This document shows positions 14,973 through 25,000 of a DNA stretch of 41,464 nt, piece after piece. The stretch is from Hydrogenophaga sp. (lineage in GTDB: Bacteria > Pseudomonadota > Gammaproteobacteria > Burkholderiales > Burkholderiaceae_C). The stretch covers positions 1 to 41,464 of the forward strand of contig NZ_JAUSOO010000153.1 in the NCBI RefSeq assembly GCF_030656115.1, given 5' to 3'. Each line of letters begins with the position of its first letter. Positions within the stretch are counted from its first letter, which is position 1. The notes beneath the pieces are model-generated. The model ran no database searches. It was given only the letters and a program-made list of their open reading frames with translations, and was not told the DNA's origin. The position numbers and the translations under genes are program-made.

Positions 14973-15929
14973 TCATGCGTCGTGGCTGGCCACGATGCTC
15001 ATCACCGCCATGCGCACCGCGATGCCGAATGTGACCTGCGGCAGGATCACACTCTGCGGTCCGTCCACCACGGCGGAATCGATCTCGACCCCACGGTTGA
15101 TCGGGCCGGGGTGCATCACGATGGCATCGGGTTTGGCCCAGCGCAGACGCTCGGGTGTGAGGCCAAAGCTCTTGAAGTATTCCTGGCTGGAGGGCAGCAG
15201 CGCGCCGCTCATGCGCTCGTTTTGCAAGCGCAGGGTGATCACCACATCGCAGTCTTTGATGCCCTCCTCCAGCGTATGGCACACGCGCACGCCCATGTGC
15301 GAGAGGTCGCTGGGCACCAGGGTGCGCGGACCGACCACGCGCACATCGGGACAGCCCAGCGTGGTCAGCGCGTGGATGTCGGAGCGCGCCACGCGCGAGT
15401 GCAACACGTCGCCCACAATGGCTACCGACAGCTGGGTAAAGTCTTTCTTGTAGTGCCTGATGGTGTACATGTCCAGCAGGCCCTGCGTGGGGTGCGCATG
15501 GCGGCCATCGCCCGCGTTGACCACGTGCACATGCGGGGCCACGTGCTGGGCAATGAGGTAGGGCGCACCCGACTCGCTGTGGCGCACCACGAAGATGTCA
15601 GCGGCCATCGCGCTCAGGTTGGCGATGGTGTCCAGCAGGCTTTCGCCTTTGGAGGCGGACGAGCGCGCAATGTCGAGGTTGATGACGTCGGCACTCAGGC
15701 GTGTGGCCGCGATCTCGAAGGTGGTGCGGGTGCGGGTGCTGTTTTCAAAAAACAGGTTGAACACACTCTTGCCACGCAGCAGCGGCACTTTTTTCACATC
15801 GCGGCTGCTCACGCTCACAAAGTTGGTTGCGGTGTTCAGGATGTTGGTGAGGATGTCGCGCGACAAGCCTTCGGTGGACAGCAAGTGAATAAGCTCGCCA
15901 TTTTTGTTGAGCTGGGGATTGCGTGGCAC
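14973..15929 (-). CDS. pyrB: Aspartate carbamoyltransferase catalytic subunit
   Basis: This enzyme of 318 residues catalyses the committed step of pyrimidine synthesis, joining carbamoyl phosphate and aspartate. The GTG at 15929 was chosen because it begins [17 protein letters not shown] and follows a GGGGGG ribosome-binding stretch, two bases after the pyrR stop. A longer frame would run back into pyrR. Diagnostic segments are [13 protein letters not shown] (the carbamoyl-phosphate loop STRTR), [24 protein letters not shown] and [11 protein letters not shown]. No pyrI regulatory-chain gene is present, which fits the class that pairs PyrB with PyrC'. Translation is probably coupled to pyrR. 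Confidence 0.96.
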   Translation of the reverse strand: MPRNPQLNKNGELIHLLSTEGLSRDILTNILNTATNFVSVSSRDVKKVPLLRGKSVFNLFFENSTRTRTTFEIAATRLSADVINLDIARSSASKGESLLDTIANLSAMAADIFVVRHSESGAPYLIAQHVAPHVHVVNAGDGRHAHPTQGLLDMYTIRHYKKDFTQLSVAIVGDVLHSRVARSDIHALTTLGCPDVRVVGPRTLVPSDLSHMGVRVCHTLEEGIKDCDVVITLRLQNERMSGALLPSSQEYFKSFGLTPERLRWAKPDAIVMHPGPINRGVEIDSAVVDGPQSVILPQVTFGIAVRMAVMSIVASHDA

Positions 15930-15931
15930 GG

Positions 15932-16447
15932 TCAGCCCCCCTTTCTTTCCAGCACGAAGCTCAAGCGTCCGCTGCTGTCGCACGCCAGTTCCAGCAACTG
16001 GTCTTCAGGCAAGCTCAGTGTGGCGGCAGACACATCGGCCTCAATGGGCAGTTCACGTCCACCACGGTCCACCAGCACCGCCAGCTTCACGCTGGCGGGT
16101 CGGCCGTAATCAAACAGCTCGTTGATCACCGCACGCAAGGTGCGCCCGGTGTAGAGCACATCGTCCACCAGCAGCACATGGGCACCGTTCACATCAAACG
16201 GCAGCACCGTTTGCGCGCTGAGCGCCAGGCCACGCTGCGCAAAGTCGTCGCGGTGCATGCTTGATGAGATCACGCCGGCGTCACCCTCCAGGCCCAGATC
16301 CTGTTGCAAGCGCACAGCCAGCCAAGCACCACCCGAGGTGATGCCCGCTAGGTAAACGGGCTGCGGCGCAACCGCCAGAAGCTTTTTCACGCCGCGCAAG
16401 AGCTCGGTATAGAGCGCTTCAGCGTCGAGCTGAATCGATTGGGTCAA
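15932..16447 (-). CDS. pyrR: PyrR-family phosphoribosyltransferase/regulator
   Basis: The protein has 171 residues and the PRPP-binding motif [13 protein letters not shown] near residue 90-102. [16 protein letters not shown] and [13 protein letters not shown] are typical of PyrR. In Gram-positive bacteria PyrR controls pyr attenuation by binding RNA and also has uracil phosphoribosyltransferase activity. In proteobacteria its regulatory role is less clear and may be purely enzymatic. The start at 16447 overlaps the ruvX stop in an ATGA, and the stop is two bases from the pyrB start. I see no attenuator-like terminator in front of pyrB, since there is no space for one, so any control must act elsewhere. 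Confidence 0.93.
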   Translation of the reverse strand: MTQSIQLDAEALYTELLRGVKKLLAVAPQPVYLAGITSGGAWLAVRLQQDLGLEGDAGVISSSMHRDDFAQRGLALSAQTVLPFDVNGAHVLLVDDVLYTGRTLRAVINELFDYGRPASVKLAVLVDRGGRELPIEADVSAATLSLPEDQLLELACDSSGRLSFVLERKGG

Positions 16448-16851
16448 GGCAAACTCCTCAAAAACTGTTCCAAAATAATGCAGGCTGATGCGGCATCGGC
16501 GTCTTTGGCACCCAGGGCATGGGCTTCGGTGGTGCTGTAACGCTCGTCCACCTCAAACACCGGCAGGCCGTAGCGACCTCGCAGCTGCCGGGCAAACTTC
16601 AGGGCACGGGCGGTGTTTTCGTGCGCCGCGCCGTCGGGGTGGTAGGGCACACCCACCACCAGAGCGTCGGGCTGCCATTCCTGGATGCGCGCGGCAATCG
16701 GTGCAAAGCGGGCGTCGCCCAAGGCCTGGATGGTGGCTTGGGGTGTGGCGGTGCCGGTCAGGCGGTTGCCACTGGCCACGCCGGTACGTTTAAGACCGAA
16801 GTCAAAAGCCAGAAAACGCTGGCAACGGGCCGAAACCTCTACCACCATCAT
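16444..16851 (-). CDS. ruvX: Holliday junction resolvase-like / pre-16S rRNA nuclease YqgF
   Basis: The protein has 135 residues and an RNase H-like fold. The start at 16851 was chosen because it overlaps the yqgE stop as ATGA; an ATG three bases later is also possible. Acidic active-site residues are in place: FDFGLKRTGVA (first Asp), VVGVPYHPDG, DERYSTTEA and a C-terminal DADAASACIILEQFL. YqgF/RuvX is essential in many bacteria and trims the 5' end of 16S rRNA; an older view saw it as a Holliday junction resolvase. The yqgE-ruvX-pyrR-pyrB order is widely conserved in beta- and gammaproteobacteria. Confidence 0.94.
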   Translation of the reverse strand: MMVVEVSARCQRFLAFDFGLKRTGVASGNRLTGTATPQATIQALGDARFAPIAARIQEWQPDALVVGVPYHPDGAAHENTARALKFARQLRGRYGLPVFEVDERYSTTEAHALGAKDADAASACIILEQFLRSLP

Positions 16852-17438
16852 GCGTGGCCTGCATCGGGCGAGAGCATCCACGGCTGCAGGCCCAGCAGGG
16901 CCATGGCCCGCTCGTAGCGCTCGGCCACCGGCGCGTCAAAAATCAGGCTCGGGTCGGCTTCCACGGTCAGCCAGCTGTTTTCGGTGATTTCGGATTCCAG
17001 CTGACCCTGGGCCCAGGAGGCATAACCCAACGTCACAAACACCTTGCGCGGACCAGCGCCCGAGGCCATGGCTTCAAGCACGTCTTTGGACGTGGTCATC
17101 TCCAGACCACCCGGAATGGACAAGGTAGAGGCGTACACCGACTCACCGTCACCGCCGGCCACGGCTTCGTGCAGCACAAAACCCCGCTCAGTTTGCACCG
17201 GACCGCCCTGAAACACCGGTTGCAAGGCCAGATCGCTGCGACCCATGGTGAGGTCCACTTTTTCAAACAAACGGGGCAACAAGATGTCGCTGGGCTTGTT
17301 GATCACCAAGCCAAGTGCCCCGCGCTCACTGTGTTCGCACATGAACACCACGCTGCGGCCAAATAGCGCATCGCTGAGATTGGGCATCGCAATCAGAAAG
17401 TGATTGGTCAGATTGATGGGGGCAAAATCAGCAAGCAT
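16848..17438 (-). CDS. YqgE/AlgH family protein (DUF179)
   Basis: The protein has 196 residues and the family's markers: FLIAMPNLSDALFGRSVVF near the start, ERGALGLVINKP, VFQGGPVQTERGFVLH and the later VTLGYASWAQGQLESEI. The structure of family members is known but a molecular activity is not; in Pseudomonas AlgH affects alginate and virulence factors. It is the first gene of the pyrimidine and ruvX operon and is divergent from the photolyase gene across 61 bases. A promoter for both must be packed there, but none is clear to me by eye. Confidence 0.92.
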   Translation of the reverse strand: MLADFAPINLTNHFLIAMPNLSDALFGRSVVFMCEHSERGALGLVINKPSDILLPRLFEKVDLTMGRSDLALQPVFQGGPVQTERGFVLHEAVAGGDGESVYASTLSIPGGLEMTTSKDVLEAMASGAGPRKVFVTLGYASWAQGQLESEITENSWLTVEADPSLIFDAPVAERYERAMALLGLQPWMLSPDAGHA

Positions 17439-17499
17439 GCGGTGATTTTAAGCCGCCCACCCCACCGCGCCCGTCCGCGCCGACTTTCGATTGAGATGC

Positions 17500-18987
17500 A
17501 TGAACACGTACTCCAAAGGGCTGATGTGGTTCCGCCGCGATCTGCGTGCACAAGACAACGCCGCGCTGTACCACGCGCTCAAGGTCTGCCGCCAAGTGTG
17601 GTGCGTGTTCGTGTTCGACACCGACATTCTGGACCCCTTGCCCCGCGCCGACCGGCGGGTCGAGTTCATCCGCGAGTCGCTGGTGGAGCTCGATGCAAAC
17701 CTTCGTGAACTCGGCCTGGCCAACGGCACGCAAGGCGTGGGTTTGATCGTGCTGCACGACCGGGCGGCAAAAGCCATAACCGCGCTGGCCCAGCGCCTGC
17801 AGGTGCAGGCGGTTTTTACCAACCACGACGACGAACCCGCTGCACTCGCTCGCGATGCCCACATTTTTGGCGACCTGGCCCACGCAGGCATCTTGTTGCA
17901 CAGCCACAAAGACCATGTGATTTTTGAGCGGCGCGAGGTGCTGACACAGGCCGGCCACCCGTTTGGCGTGTTCACACCCTACAAAAACGCCTGGCTCAAA
18001 CAGCTCACCCCTTACCACCTCAAGCCCTACCCCGTGACACGTTACACCCAGGCGCTGGCGGCTGTGCCCGCCGAATGGGCAGTACCCGTGCCAACACTGT
18101 CCAACATCGGCTTTGAGAAAACCAATCTCAGCCAATTGCCCATGCCCACCGGCACCAGCGGGGCACACCAGCTGTTTAAGGACTTCGTGCAGCGCATTGA
18201 CCGCTACCACGAGGCGCGCAACTTCCCTGCGGTCAAAGGCCCCAGCTACCTCAGCGTGCACCTGCGCTTTGGCACGCTCTCGATGCGGCAAGTGGCGTCG
18301 GTGGCCCACCAGATGCACCTTCAAGGCATGGCCGGCGCGAGCACCTGGCTGTCGGAGCTGATCTGGCGCGACTTTTACCACCAGGTGCTGGCCAACTTCC
18401 CGCATGTGGTGGACAAAGCCTTCAAACCGGAATACGACCACATCAAATTCGAGCATGGCAAGCACAGCAAGGCGCTGTTTGCCGCGTGGTGCGAAGGACG
18501 CACCGGCTACCCGCTGGTGGACGCCGCCATGGCGCAGATCAACCAGACCGGCTACATGCACAACCGCTTGCGCATGGTGGTGGCCAGTTTCCTGGTGAAA
18601 GACCTCGGCATTGACTGGCGCTGGGGCGAGCGCTATTTCGCCGAACACCTGATCGATTTTGACCTGGCCGCCAACAACGGCGGCTGGCAGTGGGCCAGTT
18701 CCAGCGGCTGCGACGCCCAGCCCTACTTCCGCATCTTCAACCCAGTCACACAAAGCGAAAAGTTCGACCCCCACGGCAAGTTCATCCGGCGTTACCTGCC
18801 GCAACTCGCCGGCCTGCCCGACGCTGCGATTCACGCGCCCTGGAAGGCCAACGAAATCGAAATGGCCGAAGCCGGTGTGGTACTGGGCACCCACTACCCG
18901 GCGCCGGTGGTGGACCACGCCGAAGCGCGCGCGCGCACACTGCTGCGCTATGCGGTGGTAAAGAAACCGGGGGCCACCCCGAAATAA
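17500..18987 (+). CDS. phrB: Deoxyribodipyrimidine photolyase (class I CPD photolyase)
   Basis: This light-driven repair enzyme of 495 residues splits cyclobutane pyrimidine dimers using FADH-. The ATG at 17500 gives MNTYSKGLMWFRRDLR, the usual beginning of the antenna-pigment domain; a TTG nine bases earlier is less likely. The C-terminal FAD domain has the family segments GPSYLSVHLRFGTLS, WLSELIWRDFYHQVL, GYPLVDAAMAQINQTGYMHN, RMVVASFLVKDL and DFDLAANNGGWQW. The NNGGWQWxxSxGxD run is diagnostic. Length is normal (about 470-500). It is flanked by oppositely oriented operons and ends against a hairpin followed by a T-tract on the opposite strand. Confidence 0.95.
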   Translation: MNTYSKGLMWFRRDLRAQDNAALYHALKVCRQVWCVFVFDTDILDPLPRADRRVEFIRESLVELDANLRELGLANGTQGVGLIVLHDRAAKAITALAQRLQVQAVFTNHDDEPAALARDAHIFGDLAHAGILLHSHKDHVIFERREVLTQAGHPFGVFTPYKNAWLKQLTPYHLKPYPVTRYTQALAAVPAEWAVPVPTLSNIGFEKTNLSQLPMPTGTSGAHQLFKDFVQRIDRYHEARNFPAVKGPSYLSVHLRFGTLSMRQVASVAHQMHLQGMAGASTWLSELIWRDFYHQVLANFPHVVDKAFKPEYDHIKFEHGKHSKALFAAWCEGRTGYPLVDAAMAQINQTGYMHNRLRMVVASFLVKDLGIDWRWGERYFAEHLIDFDLAANNGGWQWASSSGCDAQPYFRIFNPVTQSEKFDPHGKFIRRYLPQLAGLPDAAIHAPWKANEIEMAEAGVVLGTHYPAPVVDHAEARARTLLRYAVVKKPGATPK

Positions 18988-19005
18988 AAAACCCCGGGGA
19001 GGGTT
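18982..19005 (-). terminator. Rho-independent terminator of the pil-chp operon
   Basis: Read on the minus strand, a stem AACCC/GGGTT around the loop TCCCCG (18990-19005) is followed by TTTTATTT. It lies 48 bases beyond the chpA stop codon and overlaps the stop codon of the convergent photolyase gene. The stem is short, but the T-tract is rare in this GC-rich DNA. Confidence 0.65.
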
Positions 19006-19024
19006 CGTGCAGCGCAGGCGACAT

Positions 19025-19043
19025 CCTGCTGCGAAGCAGCAGG
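19025..19043. terminator. Perfect hairpin between phrB and chpA
   Basis: CCTGCTGC-GAA-GCAGCAGG forms an eight-pair perfect stem with a three-base loop in the 65-base gap between two convergent genes. No T-tract follows on either strand. It may be a bidirectional transcript-end structure; termination is inferred from position only. Confidence 0.4.
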
Positions 19044-19052
19044 GACTCTGTC

Positions 19053-22000
19053 TCAAACTTCTGCGGCGATCTTGGTGTAATGCGCGATCAGTGCCAGCAA
19101 CTCGTCTTCAGGGTACGGCTTGCCAAGGTAGTGGTCCACCCCCAACTCGCGAGCATGTTCACGGTGTTTGTCGGCAATGCGTGACGTGATCATGATCACA
19201 GGCAAATCCGTCAGGCGCGGATCGCTGCGGATGTTTCGAACCAAATCGAATCCGTCCATGCGCGGCATCTCGATGTCGGACAGAACCACGTTAGGTCGCT
19301 CTTGCTGCAAGCGCTCCAGCGCCTGCAGACCGTCTGCAGCGAGCGACACGCGGTAGCCTTCTCGCTGCAATAGACGCTGGGTCACGCGGCGCACCGTGAT
19401 GGAGTCGTCGACCACCAGCACGAGTGGCACCGCATTGGGCACCATGTCCATCGGAGTCTGCGCATCACCGGACACTTGCGGCGCTTGCCGCTGTTGCCTA
19501 CCCAGCCATTCGCGCACCTGCGTTCCATACACTGTGGCCAGCGCCACAGGGTTGTAGATCAGTGCCACCGCACCCGATGCCAGTACCGACATACCCGCCA
19601 GACCCGGCAGACGCGAGAGCTGCGGCCCCAGATTCTTCACAACCACTTCCTGATTGCCCAGCACCTCGTCCACATGCATGGCCACACGTTGCGCAGCACT
19701 TCGGAAGATCACCACCGGCAAGGTACGGCCCTGGGCCTGCGTCGATTGTGCAGACGACAGCAACAGCGCACCACCCCAGTAGAAGGGCACTTCTTCAGTG
19801 CCCACCATGAGAAAGCCTTTGGCGTAAGCCTGAGCCAGTTCGTCGCTGGTGACTCGGCGCACCAATTCCACCAGGTTCGAGGGCACGCCCAGCGTAAGTG
19901 CACCTGCACGCAACATCACCACCTGGGTCACGGCGGTGGTCAGTGGCAATACCAGTTTGAACGTGGTGCTCTGACCTGGCTGGGTGCTGGTTTCAATGCG
20001 TCCACCCAGCGCCAACACGTCGTTGCGCACCACGTCCATGCCAATACCGCGGCCGGCCAATTCAGACACTTCGCGCACTGTACTGAGGCCCGCAGCAAAC
20101 ACCAACTGTGCTGCGGCTTCATCGCTGATGTGCGTGCCAGGCAACACATACCCCTGAGCGATGGCTTTTTCGCGCAGGAGCGGCAAATTCAGACCTGCAC
20201 CGTCGTCGCGGAACACCACCGACACATCGTTGAGCTCCTGCACCAGCGCAATGGTGATATGGCCCTCTGCCGCCTTACCGGCAGCCAGACGGACCTCAGG
20301 AGCTTCAATCCCGTGAACCACGCTGTTGCGCAACAGGTGTTCAAAGGCGGCGGTCACTCGGTCCAGCACACCACGGTCCATTTCAATTTGACCGCCCGTA
20401 ATGTCCAGACGCACCTGTTTGCCGGTCTCCTTGGAGGCCTGACGCACCACACGGTACAGCCGCTCGGAAATACCTTCGAACTCAACCATGCGCGTGCGCA
20501 ACAGATCGCGCTGCAGTTCCCGGGTCTGGCGGGCCTGAGCAACCAAACCGTCTTCGGTCGACTCCACGGCACGCTGCAAATTGCGTTGCACGGTGGCCAC
20601 GTCGTTCACCGACTCGGCCATCATGCGAGTAAGTTCCTGCACACGGGTAAATCGGTCGAACTCCAGCGGATCAAACGAGTGCTCAACATCACGCGCCTGG
20701 GCCAAACGCGACTGCATCTGGGTTTCAGCCTGCAATTCAATGTCTCTCAACTGCTGACGCAAACGATCCAAGTTACCGGTCAAATCTTTGAGGGAACCGC
20801 GCAAAGTGACCAACTCGGACTCCATGCGCGAACGCGTGGTCATGACCTCGCCGATCTGGTTGACAAGCCGGTCCAACAACTCTGAGCGCACGCGCACAGC
20901 CGCACCCGCACGGGCCTGAATGGGTGTCGGAAGTCTGGACAGCGACAAGCCGGTCAGCCCCTTGCCGGATACAAGAGTCGGTGCGGTGGACGCCATTGTG
21001 GCCAACGTTGACACATTGACCTGTTCAAGCAACGGCGGCGACATGGCATCCGCAGGCACCTGCTCTGGCGCCTGCTGAATCACATTCAGTGCTCCCAGGT
21101 CGGTGCGATTGAGCAGTTCAAAGCGGGCACTGATCGCATCAAAAGACGCCTCTAAAGGCTCCAGATCGGCACTGCGTTGCACGTCAGACCCCAAGCGCTC
21201 GGCCGTGGTTTCCATGCGGTGCACCATCTCACCCAGGCGCAAGGCACCCGAGAGACGCGCGCTGCCTTTGAGCGTGTGCAAGTGGCGCAAAACTTCTGAC
21301 CGTGCACTGCCATTGTCAGGACGAGCAACCCACTGCCTCAGCGCCGCTCCCAATTGAGGCAGGAGCTCATGCGCTTCATCTGCGAATATGGGAAACAGGT
21401 CCGCATCAATGGTGTCGAGGACATCGATGTCATCATCAATGTCCTGCACCAAACCGGTCATGCGAGGGAGCAACTCAGACAAGCCGGCGGTCTCTACCGT
21501 AGGCAGCACCGCAGGAACATCCAACGGCATGGTTTCAGCAAGTACCTCAGGCGCTTGTGTGGCCACCGTAGGCGCAGCATCCCATGGCATGGAAGCTTCA
21601 ATGTCAGCATCCTGCGCGACCGAATCATCCGCCAACTCGAAAGTTTCCTGCGGCAACTCATCTGGCACGGGTTCGTGCACCACCCGGTACAACGCTTCCA
21701 GCAACTCTGGCTTGGGTTCGTTCAAGAAACCAGCTGCAAATTGATGCAACAGGCGACGAATGTCCTCGGAAACCAAGACAAACAACTCGGCCTGCTCGGG
21801 CGTTGCCGCCCAACCTGCTTGTTGACGCAAACTCACCGATTCAAGGGCGTGCTCCAGCGCACGGGCAATATCCGAGAGCGACTGAAAACCCACCGTGGCC
21901 GAACTTCCTGCCAGCGAATGCGCCAACGCTTCGGCATGTGCAGGCACAGGCATGTGGCGCTCCAGCGCCCATTCGGCCATTTCGGTGTCCAAGCGACGAG

Positions 22001-25000
22001 ACCATTCATCAGCCTCGTTCAGGTAGACGTTGTACAGCTTGATGCCAATGTGCAATGACCCAATGACCCGGGTTTGCTCGTCAGGCACCTCATCTTGGAA
22101 TGACCCAGCCAACTCAACTGCACCGAGCGCCTCTGTTTCTTCTGTTTCCTGAATCTCAGAAAACGCTTCAACCGCCGCCCCCGTCTCAAGCAACACATGT
22201 GGTGCAAACACTTCATCCGTTGGTGAAACGGGAGGTTCAAGATGTTCGGTATCGTCCGGCGAACTTGAAACCACAGGCGCAGAGAGTTCTGACATCAGCC
22301 CATCAACGTCCTGTCCGGGCTCATCTGCACCAACGCGCGTACCACCGTCTAAAACCATTTCAGACAACGTATTCAACCGCAGGGCATCAGCATCGAGGTC
22401 GAAATCAATGCTGTCGCTGGTGCGTTCGGGATCGGATTGTGTATCCGAGACCAGGGACCGATCCTCGTCGAGATCCAGCGAAAGACCGTCCCAGACCAAA
22501 GACAGAGCGCTGGCGGGTTCATCGACCAATGCGGTTGGTCTCTCATCCGTTGGTGAAACGGGAGGTTCAAGATGTTCGGTATCGTCCGGCGCACTTGAAA
22601 CCACAGGCGCAGAGAGGTCTGAGATCAGCCCATCAACGTCCTGTCCGGGCTCACCTGCACCAACGCGCGTACCACCGTCTAAAACCAATTCAGACAACGT
22701 ATTCAACCGCAGGGCGTCGTCATCGAGGTCAAAATCAATGCTGTCGCTGGTGCGTTCGGGATCGGATTGTGTATCCGAGACCAGAGACCGATCCTCGTCG
22801 AGATCCAGCGAAAGGCCATCCCAGACCAAAGACAGAGCGCTGACGGGTTCATCGACCAATGCGGTTGGTCTTTCGCCTTCAGCCGCTTCAAACGCAGCCT
22901 CCTCATGCCCTGTCGCTGGCTGACTTGAGGACAACGCTTCAAGGCTACCGAAATTGATCTCTTCGAACGCCTGCTGCCCATGCACCGAGTCCGCAGCCTC
23001 GACAACAAAGAGGTCTGCGCGCTCGTGACCGACATCCCCAAACAACGGCATATCGGCAAATTCAACGGGCGTTTCGCTCAGCTCTGCTGCTTCAACGCCA
23101 ACCTGAATTGGGGCTTGCTCCGTCGGCTCTTCTCGCATGTGGAGGAGCGGCGGTTCAGCCTCGGTAGGACGCTGCAGTTCAACAGCACCTTGTTCAGACA
23201 CAGCATCGTCCTTGGCCGGATTTTTTGCTGAACCGTCTTCTAAATTTTCTGGCAAAGGAACCGAATCACCCAAGGCATCCGCTTCAGGCAACGGCTGGGC
23301 CGGCGCCAAAACAACCACCGCCGCAGAAACCGTGGGCGATGAACCAACCACAGGCCTCTCTGCTTGGCCCTCTTGCGCCGATGTTTGCAGATCAAGCGGT
23401 AGGTACTGCGCATGGTTGCGCCAAGCTTCGGCGCTGGTGCGGAACGGTTGGGCATGCCAACCGCCATCGGTGTGAGAGGCGATATCTTCAACCCAACGTG
23501 ACAGCGCAACCATGGCATCGCCAGACAGGCTGAGCATATGGGAGTGCACCGCACGCTGCTCGGCCAAAGCGGCATTGACCAACTGCTCCATGGCCCAAGC
23601 CGCCTCACCGAACTCGGTCAACCCCACCATGCGTGAACTGCCTTTGAGGGTATGGAAAGCTCGGCGCAGCGTGGTGAGTTCTTCCAGGTTGGCTGGCTGC
23701 ATTTTCAGCAGCCTCAGTGCTTCCAGGCCATTTCCGACCACTTCGCGCGCCTCTTCCAGGAAAATGTCTAAAAGCTCATCTTCTTCATTGTCTTCACTGG
23801 CCTGCGCGTTGGCAGCTGGGACGCTGACGGGAGACTCGGCCTGAGACAGATCAGTCGGCACCGATGCAGTCTCGACAGCGTCATCGGGCACCACAGTCTG
23901 GTCTGAACCGCTGACAACAAAATCCACATCGGGCTGAGAAGCCTCATGGTCCAGCGACTGGCTCCGATCGCTCAGACCAAACGCTTCGGGCAATCCCTCG
24001 GCTGCGTCCGGCATGCTGGCAAAAATGCCTTCACCGTCCTGGGGCGCAGACGCTTGGATTGCTTCAGGAGCCAGGTTGCGACCCATGAGGGGAAGCAACT
24101 CGCCTTTATCTTGATCGAAAACAAACAGTTTCTTGGCCAGCAAAGGCTGGTAGTTGAGCATGTCAACCAAAAAGCTCAAAGCACTCAAATTGTTGCCAAG
24201 CTGCTGGAAGGTACCCGCTTCACGCGCTTGATCTTTGTCCACATCGGTGTCCAGCATTTGATCGACCGTGGCGCGCATCCGCACAACGGTCTGCACCGCT
24301 TGATCAAGACCCAGCACCGACAGCACGCCGCGCATCTGCGCCAGCTGCGACACCGCGACATGCAGACAACCCTTTTCGTTGGGTGCACGGAAAAACTGAT
24401 CCAGCGATTTTTCGGCCTCGCCCAGCGATACCTTGAGTTCACCCACAACGCTGCCCATCGTCTGACGATCGCTGACGCGGCGGTACAGTTGCTCCATCCA
24501 AGGGTCCAACGGCTGGGCAGCTGCACCTGCACGCACAAGCTCCAGTCTCGCGGCGAGCGCCTGAGTACGCTCGGTCATTTCAGCGTCGCTCGGATCAAAA
24601 TCTTCGAATGCCGCCTCCAGATACAACGTCGTCGTAGCCACCTCCATGGCAAGCTCGGGACGAACGCCAGCCGGATCGTGGGCAGCCTGGTCTGCTGCTT
24701 TCAACAGTGCTTGTGCCAGCACGGTACTGGCTGGATGGAGCTTCAATAGCGAGTCGCCAATCAGACCGAACTGATCGACCACTTGACGCGCACGGCTGGC
24801 ATCGCCACCAGAATACAGTGACCACGTTTCTTTCGCGGCGTTTATGCGTTTGCGTGCCTGGGCCAGAATGGCTGGGTCATAACGCCCAAGGGAAGCCAAC
24901 TGATAGTCCACCGGCTCGGCGGCTTCCAGTCCGTATGCTTTGCGCACGGCCATCAGGTGCGGGGTATTTTCCAGCGTGCCCCCACGCGCTTGTGAACAGA

